Assembly: GCF_050003625.1 (NCBI RefSeq)
Contig: NC_134401.1
Span: 93,102,852-93,166,851, forward strand
Direction: 5' to 3'
Length of the DNA stretch: 64,000 nt
From: Haematobia irritans
Taxonomy: Eukaryota; Arthropoda; Insecta; Diptera; Muscidae
Under the pieces are notes generated by a model. It was given only the letters and a program-made list of their open reading frames with translations, searched no databases and was not told the DNA's origin. Both the position numbers and the translations under genes were made by a program. Every line of letters starts with the position of its first letter. Position 1 is the first letter of the stretch. Shown here piece by piece: positions 32,811-44,195 of the stretch.

Positions 32811-35174
32811 ATAGCATCCACCTCCACATAGGATGGGTGGTATATTAACTTTGTCATTCCGTTTGTAACACATCGAAATATTGCTCTAAGAACCCATAAA
32901 GTACATATATATTCTGGGTCGTGGTGAAATTCTGAGTCGATCTGAGCATGTCCGTCCGTCCGTCCTCCCGTCTTTTGAAATCTCGCTAACTTCCGAACGC
33001 AACAAGCTATCGACTTGAAACTTGGCACAAGTAGTTGTTATTGATGTCGGATAGTATTGCAAATGGGCCATATCGGTCCACTTTTACGTATAGCCCCCAT
33101 ATAAACGGACCCCCAAATTTGGCTTGCGAGGCCTCTAAAAGAAGCAAATTTCATTCGATTCGGCTGAATTTTGGTACATGTGTTAGTATATGGTTTCTAA
33201 CAACCATGCAAAAATTGGTCCACATCGGTCCATAATTATATATAGCCCCCATATAAACCGATCCCCCGAATTGGTTTTCGGAGCCTCTAAGAGAAGCAAA
33301 TTTCATCCGATCCGGCTGAAATTTGGTACATGGTGTTAGTATATGGTCTCTAACAACTATGCAAAAATGGTCCACATCGGTCAATAATTATATATAGCCC
33401 CCATATAAACCGATCCCCCGATTTGACTTGCGGAGCCTCTAAGAGAAGAAAATTTCATCCGATCCGGCCGAAATTTGGTACATGGTGTTAGTATATGGTC
33501 TCTAGCAACTATGCAAAAATGGTCCACATCGGTCAATAATTATATATAGCCCCCATATAAACCGATCCCCCGATTTGACTTGCGGAGCCTCTAAGAGAAG
33601 CAAATTTCATCCAATTCGACTTAAATTTGATACATTGTGCTAGTATATGGCCGTTAACAGCCATGTAAAAATTGGTCCATATCGGTCTATAATTATATAT
33701 AGCCCCCATATAAACCGATCCCCAGATTTGATCTCCGGAGCCTCTTGGAAGAGCTAAATTCGTCCGATTCGGTTGGAATTTGGTACGTGATGTTTGTATA
33801 TGGTATCCAACAACCATGCAGGAATTGATTCATATCAGTCCATAATTATATATAAACCCATATAAAACGATCCCCAGATTTGACCTCCTGTGCCTTTTGG
33901 AAAAGCAAAATTCATCCGATCTGGTTGAAATTTGGTACGTGGTGGTAGTATATGATATTTAACAACCATGCCAAAAGTGGTCCATATCAGTCCATAATCA
34001 TATATAGGCCCCATATAAACCGATCCTGAGATTTGGTTTTGGAGCCTCTTGGAGGAGAAAATTTCATCCGAGTCAGTTGAAATTTGGTACATTGTGCTAG
34101 TGTATGGCCGTTAACAACCATGCCTAACTAGGTTCATATCGGTCTATAGTTATATATAGATAGCCCTCATATAAATCGATCCCCAATCACACAAAAATGG
34201 TTCCATATCAAGTTCATAATTGTATATAGCCCCCATATAAGCGACCCCCATATTTCAATTCTGGTTCTCTACACTGAAAAAAATATTGTTGTGAGGTCAA
34301 AGATTTCTTGTCTTTAAAATACGAATACAAATTTTGCTTAGCATAGAAGACGCATTTCTCTAAAATAAAGTTATTTTCCTTGTCCAAAAGTCGATAAACT
34401 TTTCAATAAAGTCATATTGTCCTTATAATTAAGTGATTTGACTTAAAAATGGGTATCTTAACATGAACGAAAAAATTTATAGGCTAAGGTCAACTTGACT
34501 TTAATAATTCAAAAAAATTCTTTAAATTTAATGAAATTGTTTTTAAATTTGTTGTCTTTTTGCATCTTGGCTACAAAGCAAAAAATCGTTCAAATATAGG
34601 ACATGTTTTTCAAAACTTTACTTTAAAGAAGTTTTTTACTTCAAACATAGCATAATTTCTACTGGAAGTCGAGTCCTAATTTGGAAAATAAAGTTGCCGT
34701 TAACTCGTTTTTAAAGGACTTTGATAGCATATGAAGAATAAAAGCTGAGAAAGCGAAAAATTAAAATTTGCTTCCTAGAAGCAAGTACACAAAACCTAAA
34801 TTTAAAAGAGAATTGTGGCTTAAAAGTATCCTTGTATTCTCCGCTTCTTTGGCTCGGAATCAATACCAAATTTTTTAAAGTAAAGACAAAATCTTTGGAA
34901 CCGAGTATGCTTTTTTTCTGTGTACGTATCGTGGAAAAAGTCCATATCGATCCGTAATTATTTGTAGACTTACCTATACATAACATTTTTGTCTAATATA
35001 TACCACGTATGGACTAACTCACAATTTAGAAAACAATGTTAAGAAGTTTTAAGATACCACAACCCAAGTAATTCGATTGTGGATGACAGTCTTTCGTAGA
35101 AGTTTCTACGCAATCCATGGTGGAGGGTACATAAGATTCGGCCTGGCCGTACTTACGGCCGTATATACTTGTTT
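32811..35174 (-). mobile_element. TC-C tandem-core element with M1 inside
   Basis: Right end ATAGCATCCACCTCCACATA, then ATTCTGGGTCGTGGTGAAAT, CCGTCCGTCCTCCCGTC and at least six 153-bp units (ATATATAGCCCCCATATAAA at about 33238, 33394, 33545, 33698..). M1 interrupts at 34272-34922. The left end is TGGTGGAGGGTACATAAGAT, TCGGCCTGGCCGTACTTACG, GCCGTATATACTTGTTT. This is the longest TC-C copy here. Frames at 32886-34092 are unit translations. Confidence 0.85.
34272..34922 (-). mobile_element. M1 MITE-like element inserted in TC-C
   Basis: A 651-bp copy in reverse: CACTGAAAAAAATATTGTTG at the left, GTATGCTTTTTTTCTGTG at the right, with TA duplicated at 34270-34271 and 34923-34924. TC-C reads ..TTCTCTA / CGTATCGTGG.. 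across it. At 11312 the order is opposite (TC-C in M1), so both families overlapped in time. Confidence 0.9.
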
Positions 35175-36194
35175 CTTCTATGTCAGGCTGTAGTTTCGTG
35201 AGATGTAGTTAAAAATTACGCCAGGGTTACATTTTCTTGGTTCTAACAACGCTTTGTGGAAATCTCAAAATGTGGAGTAGTACAATTTTCGCACGATGTA
35301 GGTCATAAATTAAAATAAAGTCATTTTTTTGAGAGTAGAATATTTGTATATTCGTAAAAATTTCTTCATAAAATTTGTGAAAATCACTGAAATTGTCATT
35401 ATTTTAATGACGAGTAGTAATGAAAAAAATACCAAGAAAATTCTTTCGGTGTTTGGAAATCCACATTTTTCCCAAATATTAGTTTCAGTGTATTTATATT
35501 GAGCACAGATTGATTTTTTATATAACCTCCATGGCCTAACATATTTGGCCATAATAAAATTTTAACATTAACATATCAGAATTTGGTAAAACTAAAAAAA
35601 AAATCTATGAGCTTTGTTTTAAAACGGAAAAGTGTTATAAAAACTTTACTGAAACAAGAGCCTTCTCGATGTGGCACATGTTATGTTAAATAAAACCAAA
35701 AACCGACAACATCAACGGCGAGACAGTAGAAAAAGAAGAAAAAACAAAAAAAATACTTAGGAAGCAAATTAGTCGAAGAGAAATATCATATGCGTGCCAA
35801 ATTGCCTAGGGCCACAATTTTTTCTGTGTTTCTGGTATTTTTGACAGACGGATGGTCTGATGTTTGGACATGTGGAAAGATGAAGGAATATTCTATGTTG
35901 CTGTTTTGTTTTTTTTTTTATTTAATGAATGGCAGTTTACTGTTTTGTATTTGTGGTTGGCATATGCCGATTCTGGTTTTAAGAATGAAACAAAACAACA
36001 GCAATAGTACTAATTATGGTTTTGCCGAATTGATAGACTCAAAATCATATAATGAACAGTGGGCTAGAAAAGTTATAAAGAATATAAAAAAGAACGACAT
36101 AAAGTTGGACAGACCGAAACGAAGAGAGTGAGTGTACTGTAGAAAATCGGAAGATCGAAATAAAAATATTGAAATTTATGCCATATAAATTTGC
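35175..36194. other. 1 kb without a supported gene
   Basis: The best frame is 35790-36131 (+, 113 codons) with a hydrophobic middle and a Lys/Arg-rich end (KNIKKNDIKLDRPKRRE). I recognise no domain, see no splice context, and do not call a gene. Otherwise AT-rich sequence of unknown origin. Confidence 0.4.
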
Positions 36195-36487
36195 GAATCT
36201 GAAAATTGAAAATGAGGATGAAATCCTCCAGGCTGTTCAAGAAGGCAAATCAGGGGTTTATATGCGGGCAATATATAATTATGAGCCGATATGGACCAAT
36301 TTTTGAGTTCTTATTAGAAAGTATATTCTGAAATCACGTACCAACTTTCAAGCGGATCGGATAAAATTTTCTATTCTCAGAGACTCCAGAGATTGAGATT
36401 GTTTTATACCTGTTTAAAACGTAGTAAATGTCAAGAACTCTTATAGGATCCTTAGATTTGATCGCAAAAACTATTTTTAATATCCTA

Positions 36488-37787
36488 AAGGGTGATACGG
36501 TCAAAATTTGGTCAAGGGAAAACGCGTGTAAATCGGTGAAATCGTTTATTTAAAAAATCAAATTAAATTTCTTTTTCATTTTCAATTAGTATAAAATTCA
36601 GGAAAAATATTCAGTTAGGCTTTCGCTTTTCCAAATCCGAATTGTCGGGCCTCACGTTTGACACCTGCCATCATATTTTGTACAGCCACCTTGTCCACCT
36701 TCTTCGCCACAGAAGGCCAGTTTGCCTTGAACTTCTGCTCGTCCTTAGCAGTTTTTTTGGTCTTCTTTAGGTTCCGCTTAACAATAGCCTAGTATTTCTC
36801 AATTGGGCGGAGCTCTGGCGTGTTGGGAGGGTTCTTGTCCTTGGGAACCACCTGCACGTTGTTGGCGGCGTACCACTCCATGGCCTTTTTACCGTAATGG
36901 CAAGATGCCAAATCCAGCCAAAACAGTACGGAACAACCGTGTTTCTTCAGGAAAGGCAGCAGACGTTTATTCAAACACTCTTTCACGTAAATTTCTTGGT
37001 TGACAGTCCCAGAAGCTATGAAAATGCTGCTTTTCAAGCCACAGGTACAGATGGCTTGCCAAACCAGATATTTCTTTGCGAACTTTGACAGTTTTATGTG
37101 CTTGAAAATATCTGCTACCTTTCCCCTTCCCTTTGCCGTATAAAACTCCTGTCCCGGAAGCTGCTTGTAGTCGGCTTTGACGTAGGTTTCGTCGTCCATT
37201 ACCACGCAGTCAAACTTCGTCAGCATCGTCGTGTACAGCCTCCGGGATCGCGCTTTGGCCGTCGTATTTTGTTCATTATCGCGATTTGGAGTCACTACCT
37301 TCTTGTAAGTCGATAGTCCGGCTCGTTTTTTGGCTCGATGCACGGTTGTAGGCGATACACCCAGCTTATTTGTGGCATCTCGGAGAGAGAGGTTAGGGTT
37401 TCGCTTGAAACTACCGGCAACTCTCTTTTTTTTCGTCTCAGCGGCTTCCGGTTTTCGATTTCCCCCCGATCCAGACTTCCTGGCTGTCGACAAACGTTCC
37501 CCAAACACTTTAATTACATTTGTAACGGTTGATTTGGCAACTTTTAGCGATTTTGCCAGCTTTGCGTGCGAGTTGCTCGGATTTTCGCGATGCGCGAGCA
37601 AAATTTTGTACGCTGCTCTTCTTGCTTGGACGGCATTTTGACAACTGAAGAGTGAATTCCAAAATCAAAATAGGAGCAACATTCTACACACACACACCTT
37701 CAAAATGAGGTGTTCAGGTTTTTTAAATGCAAAATTGAAAGAAATACGTCAAGTTTATATTGACCAAATTTTGACCGTATTACCCTT
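36488..37787 (-). mobile_element. ITmD37E-like Tc1/mariner element, full length
   Basis: A 1300-bp element with the same ends as 15508-17320 (AAGGGTGATACGGTCAAAAT) flanked by TA (36486-36487, 37788-37789). No insertion inside, so it shows the family's normal size. It has the family's complete 3' coding end and untranslated region. The coding region has small lesions only. Confidence 0.94.
36615..37636 (-). pseudogene. DD37E transposase gene with a frameshift and a nonsense codon
   Basis: Start MPSKQEEQ at 37636. A 1-bp loss near 37610 shifts the frame; from about 37601 the frame is open for 270 codons. It carries two helix-turn-helix regions (HAKLAKSLKVAKSTVTNVI; LSLRDATNKLGVSPTTVH), Asp in VVMDDETY, Asp in FWLDLASCH and Glu in LRPIEKY. 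The next codon, Trp in the other copy, is a stop (TAG). Beyond it the frame continues to the natural end ..REARQFGFGKAKA. With only two lesions this is among the best-preserved copies, yet not active as it stands. Confidence 0.92.
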
Positions 37788-38006
37788 TATGGGGGCAATT
37801 TATAATTTTAGACCGATATGAACCAACTTTTGCATGGTTGATAGAAGATGTATACAGAGATGGTGCGAGTAGCAATTTTTTGGGATTTCTACTGTCAAAA
37901 AGTTGTAAACGTCGGAAACGTCATATACCTGTATAAAACGTAGTAAATGTCAAAAACTCTTATAGGATCCTTAGATTTGATCGCATAAACTATTTTTAAT
38001 ATCCTA

Positions 38007-38440
38007 AGGCATGAAAACCTCAAATTTAAATATTTTAGAATTTTTTATAAAAATATTTTGAAACTTTTACTTAAAAGCAATTTGAAGGTATATAAAAGCG
38101 TCTGAATGCAACCCGTTTCCAATTGCTGAAACCGTGAAAATTGTTGTGACAAAAATTTTGGTTTTAGGTACAACGTATGGGCATGCAAAAAATCAATTAC
38201 GCAGATTAATGAACCCAATTTTAATACGGTTATGTGAAATCCAACTGGCAGTAATATGTCTAAATTTTCTCACTATATTTTTTTAGAAAAGACATTCTCA
38301 AATAAATTGTCCAAAACTATGCATTTTACGATACAAATACCTAACAGTTTACGATAGACCATCCCTGGACATATATTAACATCACTTACCAAGATTCAAC
38401 CGGAACGGATGAAAGTTGCTATCTAAGAGGCTTAAGAAGA
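38007..38440. other. No recognised feature
   Basis: AT-rich sequence between the ITmD37E region and an M1 copy; no family or gene seen. Confidence 0.4.
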
Positions 38441-38920
38441 CACTAAAAATGGTCGTGAGGCCAAAGATTTCATGTCCTTACGATACGAATGCGAATTTTG
38501 CAAGCATACTTGCTTCTAGGAAGCAAATTTTAATTTTTTGTTTTTTTTTCAGCTTTTTTTTCTTCATAAGCCATCAAAGTCCATTAAAAACGAGTTAACT
38601 ACAACTTTAGTTTCCAAATTTAGACTTGACTTCCAGAAGAATTTTTGCTATGTTTCAAGTAAAAAATGTCTTTAAAATAAAGTGTTAAAAAACATGTTAT
38701 ATTTTTTTAACGATTTTTTGCTTTGTAGTCAAGATGGAAAAAAACAACAAATTTAAAGACAATTTCATCAATTTTAAAGAATTTTTCTGAATTATTAAAG
38801 TAAAGTTGACAAGGAAAAATACTTTATATTAGAGAAATGCGTCTTCTATGCTAAGCAAAATTTGCATTCGTATTTTAAGGACATGAAATCTTTGACCTCA
38901 CGACAATATTTTTTTCATTG
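38441..38920 (+). mobile_element. M1 MITE-like element with an inverted-duplicate start
   Basis: The first 70 bp (CACTAAAAATGGTCGTGAGG, CAAAGATTTCATGTCCTTAC, GAATGCGAATTTTGCA) are the right end in reverse. From about 38505 the element runs forward from the middle of the left half (TACTTGCTTCTAGGAAGCAA) to ACAATATTTTTTTCATTG. The true left end is missing, so both ends of this copy are of right-end type. Confidence 0.8.
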
Positions 38921-40699
38921 TATATATAAAACAAGTAAGTAAAGTCTAAAGTCGGGCGAGGCCACCTATATTATACCCTTCACCACTATGTAGACCCAAA
39001 ATTTGTGTTAAATCTCGGCATTATATGTGGTCAATTGTGGGTTGTGATATATTATTTGGCCTAGTTTAATTAAAACTCAACCGTTTTGTGGAAAGTGTGG
39101 TATTACACTGTGAAATATGACTACGAAAACTGAATCAATTAGATCAAAAAGCATATTAAATATATTCTCTGTGGAAACTATCGAGTCAACTGAAGGAAAC
39201 TCCCATTGAAAATGGGTCTAAAATATGAAACATTCTACTCAACTCTGGCGTATATATACAAAATTTGAAGCAAATCAGGCTTCAACTATGGCTTTTGTGC
39301 AAATCGGACGAAACTATATCTAAATGGGAGCTATATCTAAATCTGAACCGAGTTCAAACAAATTTGACACAGTTAACCATACTATTAAACGCACTGCTTT
39401 TGCAAAATTTGAAGCAAATCAGGGAAAAATTCTGGCTTTTGAGGCCATATAAGTGCAAATCGGACGAAAGGTATATATGTGAGCTATATCTAAATCTAAA
39501 CCGATTTCAACCAAATTTGGGTCAGTTAATCATATGATTAAACGTACACTTTGTGCAAATTTTAAGCAAATCAGGGCAAAATTTTGGCTTTTTAAGCCAT
39601 ATGAGTGCAAATCGGACGAAAGATATATATGGGAGCTATATCTAAATCTGAACCGATTTCAACCAAATTTGGCATAGTTAACAATATTATTAAACGTACT
39701 CCTTGTGCTAAATTTGAAGCAAATCAGAGTAACATTCTGACTTTTGAGGCCATATAAGTCCAAATCGGACGAAAAGTATATATGGGAGCTATATCTAAAT
39801 CTGAACCGATTTCAACCAAATTTGGCACGCATAGCTATAATGGTAATTCTACTCCCTGTGCAAAATTTCAACTAAATCGGAGCAAAAAATTGGCCTCTGT
39901 GGGCAAATGAGTGTAAATCGGGCGAAAGCTATATATGGGAGATATATCCAAATCTGTACCGATTTCAACCAAATTTGGCATAGTTAACAATATTATTAAA
40001 CGTACTCCTTGTGCTAAATTTGAAGCAAATCAGAGTAAAATTCTGATTTTTGAGGCCATATAAGTCCAAATCGGACGAAAGGTATATATGGGAGCTATAT
40101 CTAAATCTGAACCGATTTCAACCAAATTTGGCACGCATAGCTATAATGGTAATTCAACTCCCTGTGCAAAATTTCAACTAAATCGGATCAAAAACTTGGC
40201 CTCTGTGGGCAAATGAGTGTAAATCGGGCGAAAGCTATATATGGGAGCTATATCTAAATCTGAACCGATTTGGCTGATATTTTGCAAGTTTTTCGAGACT
40301 CATAAAATATTCGGATGTACGGAATTTGAGGAAGATCGGTTGATATACACGCCAATTATGACCAGATCGGTGAAAAATATATATGGCAGCTACACCCTCA
40401 AAAAAAAATCGCTTCTTTAACATATGTTCCAAACATATTTTGCAGGAAGCACATATATTAATGGATACTGCCGAAACATTAATATGTTTGTTTTATGTGA
40501 ACATATTATATGTTTGGAAGCATTTTGAGCCCAAAAAATATATGCTTGGAAGAATTTTTCCCAAAGACGATTGTGCTCATTGCCTAACATACTCGTAATT
40601 TTCACTTCCACGAAATATTTAAGTTCTTGGCACCTTTTTCTGTAATACAAATAATGTTGAAGGAATTATTCACTCTTATAAATTTTTTAAATTTTACCT

Positions 40700-40757
40700 T
40701 TCGCCTGCACGGAGAATCGAACACACTACCACTGGGCTACGTAGCTGTTATAGTCAC
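40700..40757 (-). other. tRNA-like remnant lacking the anticodon arm
   Basis: On the minus strand TAGCCCAGTGGTAG (A-box-like) is followed after a few bases by GTTCGATTCTCC (B-box-like). The normal 30 to 40 bases between them are missing, so it cannot fold as a tRNA. It may be a scrap of a tRNA-derived SINE. Confidence 0.45.
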
Positions 40758-40829
40758 CAATAGATAATTATCATTATAAGTTACATTTATATAGCATAGT
40801 TTGCATCGCCCACGAGCATACATTTGTTT

Positions 40830-40904
40830 GCCACGTGGAGCAGTGGTTAGCATGTCTGCCTTGCATACAAAGGGTCGTGGGTTCAATCCCTGCTCCGACC
40901 GAAT
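40830..40904 (+). other. tRNA-derived SINE head followed by a T-run
   Basis: GCAGTGGTTAGCATGTCTGC (A-box region), TTGCATA in the anticodon-loop position and GGGTTCAATCCC (B box), ending GCTCCGACCGAATAC and nine Ts. It is clearly related to the SINE head at 7484-7561. The SINE body and CCTAA tail are absent. The T-run would end RNA polymerase III transcription. It is either a truncated SINE or a separate, shorter family. Confidence 0.7.
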
Positions 40905-42173
40905 ACTTTTTTTTTAATTTACACATTTATATTTATACTATATTAAATTTTTATAATGAAACTTCGAAATATTAAAGATTTATAGTCAGTAGCAGTGCTT
41001 GATATAAACGAAATTGACTGATTTTTTGATAAAATATTATTTTTTTATTGCAAAAATAACAATTTTGTAACAAAAAACTGTTTTTGGTACAAAACTTTAA
41101 AATTTGGATGGAATTTAAAAACTCTAACAAAAGAAGAACGTGGAGTCGAGTAGAAACATACATAAATAATTTTATAATATAAACATAAATTTATTTAGGC
41201 GTGAACAGTTTTTTACTAGCATTTAACACCATCGCTCTAAAATGCCTTTTATTTTTCTTTAATAATTCATTTTAAAGAAAATAAACTTTTTGAATTGTTT
41301 TAGCTGCAAAACTCGAACTTAATGCCCGCTTTTATATTTGAAGGTGTCCGTCAACTCCTCGTGGACTTGTTTTTATACATTTTACTATGTAATTTTCTAC
41401 TATTTCCTCCTTATTTCATTTTACTGTCCCAACTCTAAAAAGAGTATAGTGCCCTTTCGTTATTTTTATGAAGACCCCTGATTTCTTTTCGAACCAAGAA
41501 AAAAATTGTGCCCATAATGCCAAAATAATAAACGAAACTCATGTCCACACATACATAAAATACTGCTCTCAAGGCAAAAACATATGCTGTTTGTTTTATT
41601 CAAATTAAATAATATTTAAGCATATCAAATTTTTGGCCTTATCATAAATCAGTTTTCCGAAACAAAAGCGGTTTCACAAAAATTGTTCTCTTTTGATACT
41701 TTCGCTGTGTTATGTTGATATCTTTCGTCAACTCTCCCGGTTTCCATCCCTATTTCTTTCTCTATACTCTCTCTGTCGCTTTGAATAAAATATCACAACA
41801 TATGTATGTTTAGTCGAAATTTGTAAATTTATATATGTTTGCATTCACACATATGATTTTTATGAAACATTCATACCCCAAACATAATATATTCTAACAT
41901 ATTAACATAGATGTCCCAAACATTTAGTATTAGTTTAGGAACATTACATGTTTGCACTTAAATATATTGTGTTTTAAAATTGTGCCCGAAATACATTTTG
42001 TTTATATCGGAACATATGAAAAACATATTTTTCTAAGAGTGTATATCTAAATCTGAACCGATTTTTTCCAAAATCAATAGGAATCGTCTTTGAACCGAAA
42101 CAGGACCCTATACCAAATTATAGGACAATCGGACTAAAACTGCGAGCTATACTTTGCACACAAAAATACATCA

Positions 42174-42245
42174 ACAGACAGACAGACGGACAGACAGACA
42201 GACGGACAGACAGACGGACAGACAGACGGACAGACAGACGGACAG

Positions 42246-42280
<35 letters not shown>

Positions 42281-42284
42281 GACA
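42174..42284. repeat. Expanded GACAGACGG microsatellite in a TC-A right end
   Basis: About 110 bp of GACAGACAGACGGACAGACA-type repeats. The same place in other TC-A copies (24262-24300, 51459-51491) has about 30-40 bp, so the tract expanded in this copy. Confidence 0.93.
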
Positions 42285-42632
42285 TCGCTAAATCGACTCA
42301 GAATTTAATTCTAAGCCGATCCGTATACTAAAAGGTTGGTCCATGATTACTCCTTCTTGGCGTTACATACAAATGCACAAACTTATTATACCCTGTACCA
42401 CAGTAGTGGTGAAGGGTATAAAAATACATAACTACACTCTGAGAAATTTATTTATGATTTTTATTATAAATAAATAATAAAAAAAATATAAAAATATATA
42501 AATACAATGCTGCCGAATACAGACTTTACCAATCTATCAAGCACATGCAAAATTTAGTTAATAATTTCCCAAAGAAATTGTGGAAAAAAGCTTTTTTGGA
42601 AGAAAACTACAGAATATATACCATAATATAAA

Positions 42633-43960
42633 ACAAGTATATACGGCCGTAAGTTCGGCCAGGCCGAATCTTTTGTACCCTCCACCATGGATTGCGTAGA
42701 AACGTCTACGAAAGACTGTCATCCACAATCGAATTACTTGGGTTTTGGTATCTTAAAACTTCTTAACATCGTTTTCTAAATTGTGAGTTAGTCCATACGT
42801 GGTAGATATTAGACAAAAAAGTTATGTATAGGTAAGCCTACAAATAATTACGAATCGATAAGGGCTTCTGCACGGTACGTAGAGAGCCACACCCAGAGAA
42901 GGAATATGATCACCTCAAACATGTTTCAAGAGCAAAATGTTATTTTTGGATGGTGACCATGTAACATGTTCGCTGCAACCATATTATTTTATCCGAAATT
43001 ATGTATCTGTTTTCGGAATGCATGTTATGTTTGCCGAGAAAACAACATTTTTGCGACAAACATGCTACATGGTCACTATCCAAAAATAATATTTTGCTCT
43101 TGAAACATGTTTGAGGTGATCATATTCCTTCTCTGGGTGCAGAATTGAAATATGGGGGGCTATATACAATTATGAACTTGATATGGACCAATTTTTGTGT
43201 GATTGGGGGATCGATTTATCTGAGGGCTATATATAACTATAGACCGATATGGACCTAGTTAGGCATGGTTGTTAACGGCACAATGCACCAAATTCAACTG
43301 ACTCGTATGACATTTGCTTCTCCAAGAGGCTCCAAAACCAAATCTCGGTATCGGTTTATATGGGGGCTATATATGGCATGGTTGTTAAATATCATATACT
43401 ACCACCACGTACCAAATTTCAACCAGATCGGATGAATTTTGCTTCTCCACAAGGCACCGGAGGTCAAATCTGGGGATCGGTTTGCACGCGGGCTATATAT
43501 AATTATGGACTGATATGAACCAATTCCTGCATGGTTGTTGGATACCATATACTAACATCACGTACCAAATTTCAACCGAATCGGATGAATTTTGCTCTTC
43601 CAAGGGGCTCCGGAGGTAAAAACTGGGGATCGGTTTGTACGGGGGCTATATATAATTAGGGACCGATTTCGACTAATTTTTGCATGGGTGTTTGAGGCCA
43701 TATACTGACACCACGTACCAAATTTCAACTGAATCAGATGAATTTTGGTCTTCCAAGAGGCTCCGGAGGTCAAATCTGGTGATGGATTTATATGGAGGCT
43801 ATATATAATTATGGACCGATGTGGACCAATTTTTGCATGGTCATTAGAGAGCATATACTAACACCATGTACCAAATTTCAGCCGGATCGGATGAAATTTG
43901 CTTCTCTTAGAGGCTCCGCAAGCCAAATCGGGGGATCGGAGGCTATATAAAATTATGGAG
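42633..43960 (+). mobile_element. TC-C tandem-core element with the M5 foldback MITE inside, right end lost
   Basis: Left end ACAAGTATATACGGCCGTAA, GTTCGGCCAGGCCGAATCTT, GTACCCTCCACCATGGATTG, then CGTAGAAACGTCTACG. M5 lies at 42890-43139. Units with GGGGGCTATATATAATTA follow to about 43960, where the copy stops within a unit. Minus frames at 43558-43854 are unit translations. Confidence 0.82.
42890..43139. mobile_element. M5: 250-bp foldback MITE with arms of about 86 bp
   Basis: The first 86 bp (CACCCAGAGAAGGAATATGA, TCACCTCAAACATGTTTCAA, GAGCAAAAT..) return in reverse complement at the other end with only a few differences. It is flanked by CA on both sides (42888-42889, 43140-43141), and the TC-C target reads GAGAGCCAGAATTG without it. 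RNA from it would form a long hairpin. Its mobilising enzyme is unknown. Confidence 0.88.
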
Positions 43961-43969
43961 TTAAATATA

Positions 43970-44160
43970 CTAAAAAAGAAAACATTATACATAAATAAAT
44001 CATAAAGATTTACTAAATTCGTGTCTCCTACAAAATAGTTTATAATTTCTTAAAATTTGTACAATTTACCAAAAATGCGCCAATCTTGAACTTCGTATGG
44101 TACTAAGACATTGGTAAAACATTTTTCAAATTTTCCCTTCAAACTACGAAATGTTCTCCC
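43970..44160 (-). mobile_element. M4 fragment
   Basis: AAGATTTACTAAATTCGTGT, CCTACAAAATAGTTTATAAT, GTACAATTTACCAAAAATGC and GAACTTCGTATGG match, in reverse, the middle of M4 at 30750-30900. No ends. Confidence 0.6.
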
Positions 44161-44195
44161 CTGCCCCGTCCGAGTTTAGACATTCCTTACTTGAT
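44161..44195 (-). mobile_element. TC-A left-end scrap
   Basis: CTGCCCCGTCCGAGTTTAGA then CATTCCTTACTTGAT is a decayed reverse TC-A left end. Confidence 0.5.

Larger units (their letters stand above)
36195..38006 (+). mobile_element. TC-C-like fragment carrying an ITmD37E element and a 78-bp direct repeat
   Basis: TC-C half-units at 36240-36360 (TCAGGGGTTTATATGCGGGC) and 37790-37870 (GGGGGCAATTTATAATTTTA) flank the transposon at 36488-37787. About 78 bp with GTAAATGTCAAGAACTCTTA and AGGATCCTTAGATTTGATCG occur before (36411-36487) and after it (37929-38006). Confidence 0.65.
40393..42041. mobile_element. M6: 1.65-kb element with TA target and ACATATGTT motifs
   Basis: Ends CACCCTCAAAAAAAAA and TTTTTCTAAGAGTG; TC-A reads ..GGCAGCTA / TATCTAAATC.. 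with TA duplicated at 40391-40392 and 42042-42043. The ends are imperfect inverted repeats (CACYCTYARAAA). The first 200 bp and last 200 bp are full of ACATATGTT, AACATATT and GTTTGGAA motifs. It carries two tRNA-like remnants in opposite orientation (about 40700-40757 and 40830-40904). No transposase frame is present. Its superfamily is unknown; Tc1/mariner-type by the TA target. Confidence 0.75.
38931..42423 (+). mobile_element. TC-A tandem-core element with M6 inside
   Basis: Left end ACAAGTAAGTAAAGTCTAAA, GTCGGGCGAGGCCACC, TACCCTTCACCAC. Units with ATATGGGAGCTATATCTAAA at about 39630, 39783, 39938, 40089 and 40242. M6 interrupts at 40393-42041. TC-A resumes with TATCTAAATCTGAACCGATT, an expanded GACAGACGG tract (42174-42284) and the right end TGTACCACAGTAGTGGTGAA, GGGTATAAAA. 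Confidence 0.85.

Noticed and set aside
35790..36131. 113-codon frame with a hydrophobic middle
   Set aside because: No recognisable domain, no splice or promoter evidence, and such lengths occur by chance in this window.
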